Of a stretch of DNA of 52,807 nucleotides, positions 47,419 to 52,807 are shown piece after piece (the first letter of the stretch is position 1; each line of letters starts with the position of its first letter). The stretch is taken from the NCBI GenBank assembly GCA_943328915.2, contig CALQBW020000006.1, positions 1-52,807 on the forward strand. Direction: 5' to 3'. This stretch comes from Singulisphaera sp. GP187 (GTDB taxonomy: Bacteria; Chloroflexota; Chloroflexia; Chloroflexales; Roseiflexaceae). The notes beneath the pieces were generated by a model that ran no database searches, was not told where the DNA came from, and was given only the letters and a program-made list of their open reading frames with translations. Both the position numbers and the translations under genes were made by a program.

Positions 47419-47533
47419 ACCATGCCTTTTTCAAAATGAACCAAAATTTCGATTGTTACGTAGTTTAGCATACTCATTTCGAGGAATAATCATTCAATCA
47501 ATTACACAATTCAAATATTCGTCCCGTTTTTCC

Positions 47534-47562
47534 TTGCATATTGATTTCGACTGTGATATTAT
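47534..47562 (+). promoter_or_regulatory. promoter of the tRNA-Glu/tRNA-Asp unit
   Basis: TTGCAT (47534-47539), 17 bases, TATTAT (47557-47562). Confidence 0.65.
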
Positions 47563-47610
47563 AAACCTCGTTGTTGTGACGCACAGCGGGAGCAGCAAGC
47601 GGTAAGCGGC

Positions 47611-47687
47611 GGCCCCATCGTCTAGCGGCCTTGGACGTCACCCTCTCAAGGTGAAGATCGTGGGTTCGAATCCCACTGGGGTCACCA
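47611..47687 (+). tRNA. tRNA-Glu (anticodon CTC)
   Basis: 77 bases. Acceptor arms GGCCCCA and TGGGGTC pair with one G-T; the anticodon loop CTCTCAA on a TCACC/GGTGA stem gives CTC; the T arm has GGTTCGAATCC; CCA is encoded. Confidence 0.95.
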
Positions 47688-47709
47688 AAATATTCCGCAC
47701 AATCCACAT

Positions 47710-47787
47710 GGGGATGTGGTGTAGTTGGCCTAACATGCGACCCTGTCAAGGTCGAGACCGCGGGTTCGAATCCCGTCATCCCCGCCA
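47710..47787 (+). tRNA. tRNA-Asp (anticodon GTC)
   Basis: 78 bases. Acceptor arms GGGGATG and CATCCCC pair perfectly; the anticodon loop CTGTCAA on a CGACC/GGTCG stem gives GTC; the T arm has GGTTCGAATCC; the discriminator is G and CCA is encoded. It lies 22 bases after tRNA-Glu and probably shares its transcript. Confidence 0.97.
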
Positions 47788-47793
47788 CAAACG

Positions 47794-47817
47794 CCGCCAA
47801 GTGTAACAACTTGGCGG
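47794..47817 (+). terminator. terminator after tRNA-Asp
   Basis: CCGCCAAGT (47794-47802) pairs with ACTTGGCGG (47809-47817) around a six-base loop; TTGTGTTATTT follows. Confidence 0.8.
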
Positions 47818-48194
47818 TTGTGTTATTTCATACGGCCAAAATTTATTCATGTCACTTCATATTTCGGAGACACCATGCGCTCATTCGTCACCAACCCCTC
47901 ATTCGCTGGAGCGCTCCTCGATCACACTGCTGCCGTCTAAACAAATCGCCGAACACGCGACCAACCTCGCTCATGCGCTAACAAATAAAGCTGATTTGGA
48001 AGAAATAATTAGTTGAATTCCACGTTAAATTTCCGACTTCACCTTGGGCAGTAAATTGTGTAGTGCCAATCAGTGTTCACGATAACTGTTGAATGCACTG
48101 ACTTTGAAACTTTGATTTGACGCTAGCCCCCGTACACGCTACAATACTAAGACGGATTCAGGCTGTGGCAGTGTGCCTACAGCGGGGAGCAGTG
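47818..48194. other. intergenic region before ffh
   Basis: 377 bases with no supported gene. A 21-codon frame at 47875-47940 has no homology I recognise. The right end holds the ffh promoter. Degenerate TTCCGACTTCA-type phrases occur near 48029. Confidence 0.5.
48117..48145 (+). promoter_or_regulatory. sigma70-type promoter of the ffh operon
   Basis: TTGACG (48117-48122), 17 bases, TACAAT (48140-48145); about 50 bases before the ffh ATG. Its position rules out the longer ffh frame from 48117. Confidence 0.85.
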
Positions 48195-49541
48195 ATGTTC
48201 GAAAGCCTAGCGGATCGCTTACAGGCGGTATTCAAAAAGCTCAGCGGCAAAGGTCGCTTGGGCGAAGAAGATGTGCGCGAAGCGATGAAGCAGGTCCGAT
48301 TGGCCTTGCTCGAAGCAGATGTGAATCTCCAAGTAGTGCGTGACTTTGTCACCAAGGTCTCTGAACGAGCCGTGGGTGAAGAAGTATCACGGAGCTTGAC
48401 ACCTTCTCAACAAGTCATCAAAATCGTCCGTAACGAATTAGTTTCGTTGCTCGGCGATGCCGAAGTGCCATTGGCTGAAGCGACGTTGCCACCGACCGTC
48501 ATCATGTTGGTCGGGTTACAAGGCGCTGGTAAGACCACGCACGCCGCCAAACTTGCCTTGTTTCTTCGCAAAAAAGGCAAGCGTCCGTTGTTGGTCGCTG
48601 CAGACGTTTATCGCCCCGCAGCGGTGACCCAGCTCGAATCATTGGGCCGGCAGATTAACATCCCGGTATACAGCGAAGGTACATCTGCTAAACCAACCGA
48701 AATCGTGGCTCGGGCGATCGCACATGCACGTCAAGAGCATTGCAATTATGTACTGATTGATACCGCCGGTCGGCTCCAAATCGACGACACTTTGATGACT
48801 GAGCTCAGCGACATTGTCGCAATTGCCCAGCCTCAAGAACGGTTGTTGGTCGTAGACGCCATGATTGGGCAAGAAGCAGTTCGGGTTGCAGAGGAGTTCA
48901 ACAAGCGCGTCGCATTGAGCGGGATCATTTTCACCAAGGTGGATGGTGATGCCCGTGGTGGTGCAGCCTTGTCGGTGCGTGCGGTAACGGGTGTTCCTAT
49001 TAAGTTTTTGGGGAGTGGGGAAAAAATCGAAGCGGGCACGCTCGAAGTTTTCCACCCTGATCGTTTGGCCTCGCGGATCCTCGGTATGGGGGACGTATTG
49101 TCTCTTATCGAGCGTGCCGAGCAGACCATCGACCAAGGCGAAGCCGACCGCATGCAAAAGCGGCTCGCCAAAGGCTCATTTGACCTCGCAGACTTTTTGT
49201 CTTCGATGAAACAAATGCGCCAACTCGGTCCTATCAACCAAATTCTCGGGATGTTACCGGGGATGGGGCAGCTCGCCAAGGGCGGCGATCTGGTAAATGA
49301 GAAGGAATTACGTCGTGTCGAGGCTATCATTCAAGCAATGACCCCCGGTGAGCGACGAAATCCGGATATAATCAAAGGCAGTCGAAAAGAGCGGATTGCC
49401 AAAGGAAGTGGCACGTCGACCCAACAGGTTTCGGCGTTGCTCAAAAACTTCCAGCAGATGCAACGGGTAATGAAGCAGTTTGGCGGCAAAACCAAAGGCC
49501 GCATGCCAGACCCGCGTGAATTAATGCGCCGGCTCCGCTAA
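48195..49541 (+). CDS. ffh: signal recognition particle protein Ffh
   Basis: A 448-residue SRP GTPase that binds signal sequences and 4.5S RNA for cotranslational targeting. The N domain starts M-F-E-S-L-A-D-R-L; G1 is G-L-Q-G-A-G-K-T-T near residue 115, D-T-A-G-R follows near 196, T-K-V-D-G-D-A-R-G-G near 250. The M domain has the methionine-rich L-G-M-L-P-G-M-G segment and R-R-V-E-A-I-I / S-R-K-E-R-I-A RNA-binding region. GGGGAGC precedes the ATG. It leads a ffh-rpsP-khpA-rimM run. Confidence 0.97.
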   Translation: MFESLADRLQAVFKKLSGKGRLGEEDVREAMKQVRLALLEADVNLQVVRDFVTKVSERAVGEEVSRSLTPSQQVIKIVRNELVSLLGDAEVPLAEATLPPTVIMLVGLQGAGKTTHAAKLALFLRKKGKRPLLVAADVYRPAAVTQLESLGRQINIPVYSEGTSAKPTEIVARAIAHARQEHCNYVLIDTAGRLQIDDTLMTELSDIVAIAQPQERLLVVDAMIGQEAVRVAEEFNKRVALSGIIFTKVDGDARGGAALSVRAVTGVPIKFLGSGEKIEAGTLEVFHPDRLASRILGMGDVLSLIERAEQTIDQGEADRMQKRLAKGSFDLADFLSSMKQMRQLGPINQILGMLPGMGQLAKGGDLVNEKELRRVEAIIQAMTPGERRNPDIIKGSRKERIAKGSGTSTQQVSALLKNFQQMQRVMKQFGGKTKGRMPDPRELMRRLR

Positions 49542-49582
49542 AGCAACACAAAGCACGTTTCGTGTAGGAGGCAGATCGTACT

Positions 49583-49855
49583 ATGGTCACTATTCGTTTA
49601 CGCCGCGCAGGCAAAAAGAAACAACCCAGCTACCGTTTGGTGGTGGCCGATTCACGGGCACCCCGCGATGGCAAATTCATCGAAATTGTAGGACACTACA
49701 ATCCCGTACGCCAACCCCAAGAACTCGAAGTCAAGGCCGATCGCATCCGTCATTGGATGAGCGTCGGTGCGCAACCATCCGAGACAGTGGTACGGCTGCT
49801 CAAACGTGTCGATGTCCTCGACGCCAATGGCAAACCTATCCCGGTCGTCAGCTAG
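49583..49855 (+). CDS. rpsP: 30S ribosomal protein bS16
   Basis: A 90-residue ribosomal protein. [27 protein letters not shown] and E-I-V-G-H-Y-N-P are S16 signatures. GTAGGAGGC lies upstream of the ATG. It is followed after 11 bases by the KH protein gene, the usual order in many bacteria. Confidence 0.97.
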   Translation: MVTIRLRRAGKKKQPSYRLVVADSRAPRDGKFIEIVGHYNPVRQPQELEVKADRIRHWMSVGAQPSETVVRLLKRVDVLDANGKPIPVVS

Positions 49856-49866
49856 AAATCAACGAG

Positions 49867-50094
49867 ATGCGTACGTTACTCGAGTACATGGTGCGGAACC
49901 TCGTAGACCAGCCTGAAGCGGTGCAAATCCGCGAACGGGCCACACCGTATGCCGTCAATTACCGTTTGAGCGTCAGCTCTCAGGAAGCCGGCAAAATTAT
50001 CGGTCGCAATGGTCGTGTGGCCAAAGCCATTCGTGATTTGGTAGCAGTAGCAGCGGCACGCCAAGGAAAGCGTGTCCATATTGATATCGAATAA
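49867..50094 (+). CDS. khpA: KH-domain RNA-binding protein KhpA
   Basis: A 75-residue protein with one KH domain: the RNA-contact loop I-I-G-R-N-G-R is at residues about 43-49, and M-V-R-N-L-V-D precedes. A longer frame to 49753 lies inside rpsP and is rejected. Family members work with KhpB in RNA control and cell elongation; no KhpB gene is in the window. Three bases separate it from rimM. Confidence 0.93.
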   Translation: MRTLLEYMVRNLVDQPEAVQIRERATPYAVNYRLSVSSQEAGKIIGRNGRVAKAIRDLVAVAAARQGKRVHIDIE

Positions 50095-50097
50095 TCC

Positions 50098-50637
50098 ATG
50101 AGCGACGCATATATGCCAAATGCCGATGAGTTATTGCTCATCGGCACATTAACCAATGTCGTCGGCCTACGTGGTATGGTACGACTTAATCTCGTATCAA
50201 CGCAACCCGAACATTTGGCCAAATCCCAACCAATGTTGTACAGCCACGATGGCAAACGTTCATTCCGGCTTCGGAGTTTATCACACTACAAAGGGTCACT
50301 CTACACAGCCACCCTAGGTGGTGTAGCAACTCGTGATCATGCCGAAGCGTTGCGGAATACCGATTTATACATCATTGCCAGTGCCGCTGCCCCGCTCGAC
50401 GCCGATGAATACTTCATCCATGATCTGCCGGGAATGACCGTAATAGACGAATCCGGACGAGTTATCGGTGTCGTAAACGACGTAATCACAACTGGGGCAA
50501 GTGATATCATCGTTATCGAGCGCCCAGGGTTGTCCGAAGCCCTCGTGCCGATGGTAAAAGCCTTTGTCCGCCACCTCGATGGCGCCAATCGACGCATCAC
50601 TATTGCGCCTATCCCAGGTCTCCTCGACGAAAGCTAA
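50098..50637 (+). CDS. rimM: 16S rRNA maturation factor RimM
   Basis: A 179-residue protein. I-G-T-L-T-N-V-V-G-L-R-G-M-V-R opens the first beta-barrel, and the PRC-barrel part has Y-F-I-H-D-L-P-G-M-T-V, G-V-V-N-D-V and L-V-P-M-V-K-A-F-V. RimM binds ribosomal protein S19 and helps 30S head assembly. The usual next gene trmD is absent; instead a convergent glycosyltransferase overlaps the rimM stop. Confidence 0.93.
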   Translation: MSDAYMPNADELLLIGTLTNVVGLRGMVRLNLVSTQPEHLAKSQPMLYSHDGKRSFRLRSLSHYKGSLYTATLGGVATRDHAEALRNTDLYIIASAAAPLDADEYFIHDLPGMTVIDESGRVIGVVNDVITTGASDIIVIERPGLSEALVPMVKAFVRHLDGANRRITIAPIPGLLDES

Positions 50638-51656
50638 TCGCCAGTGGCGCTGGAGTGACTTGGCGCCACTGCCAAATGGGCTTTCATCCAATCTTCACGC
50701 TCCCTGCGGATGATTGGATTTTGGGCAAGTCGCACCCACCCTGCAACATACCCTACCATTTTTGCCAAATCCCCTACCACCCGCAACCATGGGACAAGCC
50801 CCATTGCAGCAACTGTTTGCCACCCATTGACCCCCTCGCCAAAGCGCCTCCACAAACGCACACAGGGCATGAGACAATAGCCACCTATACAAATTGCAAG
50901 CAAAAGCCAAGCCAAGCCCCCCAAACTCGCCAAAACCAATGCCCCACCATACACTGCATACCGGATAGCATGTCTCCGTGGCCAAAGGCCTGCGACAGCG
51001 TCTCCACGTGCATATAAATAATATTGCCGTGCAAATTGGCGCAGGTTCGCACGGGGTTGAAAATGGACTATTGCATTTTCCACAAACACAAACCGCATCC
51101 CAGCATTTTGTAACGCTAAATCATAGAGCACATCTTCGCAGTGTGTGGCCCATTCTGGATACCCAGACACCCGTTCCCAAGCAAACTTGGTAAATGCCAC
51201 AGACTTGCCAAATGGCAGAAATTTCGCCCCATCTATTTCATCAGCATCACGATAATTGGTATTCCCCAATGCCAACTCAAAGACGCTGCGCGGTAACGGT
51301 CGAAAAAATCCGCCTGCCACATCTGATTCATCTTTAATCAGCGGGGCAATTATTCGTCTGAGCCAATGACGATCTAACAATAATCCAGCATCGGTACAGG
51401 CAATAATATCCCCAGATGCATGAAAAATCGCATTGTTTCGTCCAGAAGGAATGTTGTATCCTCCTTTTACGAGGCGAATCGGATACCCCACATCGATATA
51501 ACTTTGGACAATTAACGCAGTATCATCGTGACTGTTACAGTCATTGATTACAATTTCATCAGCAGGCCGACTTTGCCCAATCATTGATTCGAGCAATTGG
51601 GTGATATTGTCCGCTTCATCACGTACCGTGCATACTAACGATATTTTTAGGGCCAT
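50634..51656 (-). CDS. family 2 glycosyltransferase with C-terminal membrane helix
   Basis: A 340-residue protein. The GT-A fold begins I-S-L-V-C-T-V-R-D-E-A-D; I-N-D-C-N-S-H-D-D-T is the first nucleotide-sugar region, and I-A-C-T-D-A-G-L-L-L is the D-x-D-like site. A hydrophobic segment around residues 235-260, with a weaker one later, suggests membrane attachment. It probably adds a sugar to a lipid or polysaccharide acceptor. The ATG at 51656 is chosen over that at 51671. Its stop overlaps the rimM stop on the opposite strand. Confidence 0.85.
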   Translation of the reverse strand: MALKISLVCTVRDEADNITQLLESMIGQSRPADEIVINDCNSHDDTALIVQSYIDVGYPIRLVKGGYNIPSGRNNAIFHASGDIIACTDAGLLLDRHWLRRIIAPLIKDESDVAGGFFRPLPRSVFELALGNTNYRDADEIDGAKFLPFGKSVAFTKFAWERVSGYPEWATHCEDVLYDLALQNAGMRFVFVENAIVHFQPRANLRQFARQYYLYARGDAVAGLWPRRHAIRYAVYGGALVLASLGGLAWLLLAICIGGYCLMPCVRLWRRFGEGVNGWQTVAAMGLVPWLRVVGDLAKMVGYVAGWVRLAQNPIIRREREDWMKAHLAVAPSHSSATGD

Positions 51657-51711
51657 GTTCGTTCCATTCATGGTGAAACCGCAAACAGGGAATTCACCGA
51701 GTCAAATAGGT

Positions 51712-51738
51712 TTTACAAACCACTGTCTGTAGTATACT
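51712..51738 (+). promoter_or_regulatory. candidate promoter of the UGA-containing lipoprotein gene
   Basis: TTTACA (51712-51717), 15 bases, TATACT (51733-51738), about 77 bases before the ATG. Confidence 0.55.
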
Positions 51739-51814
51739 TATAAATGAGGAACTTAGGCAAGATTTCACCCGTCTTAGTAGCACTCTTTGATTAGTATTCA
51801 TAGGACGTCCACTC

Positions 51815-52552
51815 ATGTCGATCTTGCGCATCATTGTTTTCGGTTTTTTCATCACAATACTGATTAGTTGTGGGAGTATGGCAGCTGGCACACCACAGGC
51901 AACACGCCTTCCGAGTGCCACGGTTGAGCCGAATGCTTCTCCCACAACAAACGTACCTCCAACCATAATCGACGTCCCGACAGCGACGACGGGAGTGGTA
52001 AATACGGATGATTCCTTGGCGTCGGTATTAACTCCCGAGGGATATCATGTTCTTGGGAATATGAATGCGTCAATCACTTTCGTTGATTATTCAGATTTCT
52101 TCTGAACGAGTTGTGCCTTCCACGTGCTGGAAGTAGAACCACAATTAATTGATGCGTATGTTCGTACCGGCAAAATGCGGATTATCGTCCGGCCATTATT
52201 CCAAACTGGTGAAGATAGCGTGTTAGCCGCACATGCTGCTGAATGCGCCGGGGAACAGCAGCACTATTTTGCGATGCGCGCCGCAATTTATGCAGATCAG
52301 GCTGGCCTCTATTCTGCCGAAACAATGACCGCTGGCTTAGCCCAGCGCACACGGAACATCGGAGTAAATGGAGATGAATTTGACCGTTGCATGCAAAGCG
52401 ATAAATACCGCCTCCCACTGCTCACCGAATACACCCGCGCCAAAAATGCCGGTATTGTGTCGCGTCCGGTATTTGAGATTAATGGGCAACGAATTATCGG
52501 AGCGCGCGCATTCAGCGAATTTGCTGACATTATTGAACATTTAACCCATTAA
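51815..52552 (+). CDS. DsbA-like thioredoxin-fold lipoprotein, probable selenoprotein (Sec at UGA)
   Basis: Read through one in-frame TGA (52103-52105) the product is 245 residues. A lipoprotein signal ends L-I-S-C (C19), followed by a T/P-rich linker to about residue 65. The thioredoxin fold begins I-T-F-V-D-Y-S-D-F-F, exactly where DsbA-like proteins have F-x-D-F-x-C-x-x-C; here codon 97 is UGA and T-S-C100 follows. The remainder (V-L-A-A-H-A-A-E-C-A, V-S-R-P-V-F-E-I-N-G-Q with the cis-proline, I-I-G-A-R-A-F) is intact and in the same frame. UGA thus replaces the nucleophilic first cysteine of C-x-x-C. It is likely an extracytoplasmic thiol/selenol oxidoreductase. AGGACG precedes the ATG. 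A TGC/TGT to TGA mutation or read error is the alternative; a hairpin directly downstream and the similar case at 38531 argue against it. Confidence 0.83.
52109..52146 (+). promoter_or_regulatory. candidate bacterial SECIS element in the DsbA-like gene
   Basis: CUUCCA (52117-52122) and UGGAAG (52128-52133) form a perfect 6-bp stem with loop CGUGC (52123-52127), starting after 17 bases from the UGA. A lower stem of AGUUGUG (52109-52115) with CACAAUU (52140-52146), one G-U included, closes the structure. The loop has GU at positions 2-3, as in the AhpD-like gene. Confidence 0.7.
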
Positions 52553-52609
52553 TTGCCATTCCCCTGTCAGTAGATTTTGATCTTTTTACCAGTGCTTTAT
52601 TCCTATCAT

Positions 52610-52618
52610 TGCTACAAT
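52610..52618 (+). promoter_or_regulatory. extended -10 promoter of the last gene
   Basis: TGC-TACAAT 31 bases before the ATG at 52650; no good -35. Confidence 0.5.
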
Positions 52619-52649
52619 AAACGTAGAAGACCCATCCTGGGAGAATGCC

Positions 52650-52807
52650 ATGATGCATCGTAATTTAATGCCTATAGGGCTTATGAGTATCATCGGTGTC
52701 ATTGCGTTCATCAGTATGCTGCAATTGCTGCACGCACCTTCCGCTGTTGCCTTGGCTGAGTATCCCTACCCAACCCCGACAGTTGATATCATCACTCCAA
52801 CGCCCAC
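52650..52807 (+). CDS. secreted protein, N-terminal fragment (runs off the window)
   Basis: Only 52 codons are visible. The ATG at 52650 (or the next codon) has GGGAG upstream. Residues about 8-35 form a signal peptide (I-G-V-I-A-F-I-S-M-L ending A-V-A-L-A), followed by a P/T-rich stretch like the linkers of other exported proteins here. Function cannot be given. Confidence 0.7.
   Translation, partial: MMHRNLMPIGLMSIIGVIAFISMLQLLHAPSAVALAEYPYPTPTVDIITPTP

Noticed and set aside
47498-47809. Minus-strand open frame across the two tRNA genes
   Set aside because: It is a spurious frame produced by antisense tRNA sequence.
47875-47940. 21-codon frame between tRNA-Asp and ffh with a weak CGGAGA upstream
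   Set aside because: Too short and without any recognised similarity; cannot be told from chance.
52103-52105. UGA as a sense codon for Trp or Gly (alternative genetic code)
   Set aside because: Several intact genes in the window end in TGA at the family-typical C-terminus, and Trp is encoded by TGG throughout.

Overview
The window looks like chromosomal DNA of a member of the Chloroflexota, probably class Chloroflexia; this is inferred from gene content, not from a marker-gene tree. Pointers are a CruA/CruP-type lycopene cyclase homologue, a secreted C-terminal domain typical of Chloroflexi exported proteins, the Asp23-like/DegV/RecG block beside rpmB, and a FtsK, RecJ, LigA and Ffh complement of ordinary bacterial type. 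No phage, insertion sequence or CRISPR array was seen.

Layout. 1-3.3 kb: end of a secreted protein, an M28-like membrane protein, a PPK2 polyphosphate kinase with a small coupled partner. 3.7-6.3 kb: accD-accA-prmC. 6.3-9.1 kb: lipid-linked glycan flippase, HAD phosphatase, rpmB. 9.2-13 kb: Asp23-like gene, degV, recG. 13-17 kb: a pseudokinase fused to a DnaJ-type zinc domain, and recJ. 17-20.3 kb: hexuronate-type cluster (Gfo/Idh dehydrogenase, FG-GAP propeller, mannonate dehydratase). 20.5-24.6 kb: ftsK and ppx/gppA. 24.8-29.5 kb: amidase plus truncated haemoglobin, CruA-like flavoprotein, M29 aminopeptidase. 29.5-36.7 kb: two CofD/YvcK paralogues around a GlmU-like protein, a phosphohexomutase, ligA. 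37-39.1 kb: phytase-like secreted protein, tRNA-Asn, and an AhpD-like protein with an in-frame UGA. 39.3-43.2 kb: two large polytopic membrane proteins. 43.2-44 kb: a gene-poor stretch with small palindromes and a broken Tat-signal gene. 44-47.4 kb: ssb and a degenerate helicase-like protein. 47.6-50.6 kb: tRNA-Glu, tRNA-Asp, then ffh-rpsP-khpA-rimM. 50.6-52.8 kb: a glycosyltransferase, a lipoprotein thioredoxin-fold protein with a second in-frame UGA, and the start of a secreted protein.

The most notable result is a pair of probable selenoproteins that ordinary gene calling would split or call broken. An AhpD/carboxymuconolactone-decarboxylase-like peroxidase reads C-H-Y-UGA (38531-39097, minus strand) and a DsbA-like lipoprotein reads UGA-T-S-C (51815-52552, plus strand). 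In each the UGA replaces the cysteine expected to be the attacking thiol, the frame continues without interruption into the conserved rest of the domain, and a perfect 5-6 bp hairpin with a five-base loop having GU at loop positions 2-3 starts at nearly the same distance after the UGA (17 and 18 bases to the loop). UGA is used as an ordinary stop elsewhere in the window (for example accD, degV, ppk2), so wholesale code reassignment does not explain it. No selA, selB, selC or selD is in the window, so the decoding machinery must be looked for elsewhere in the genome.

Second-tier oddities are the pseudokinase/zinc-finger/membrane-anchor fusion, a Hrq1/MrfA-like protein that has lost its ATPase motifs and sits next to ssb, and the paired CofD paralogues flanking a GlmU-like protein.
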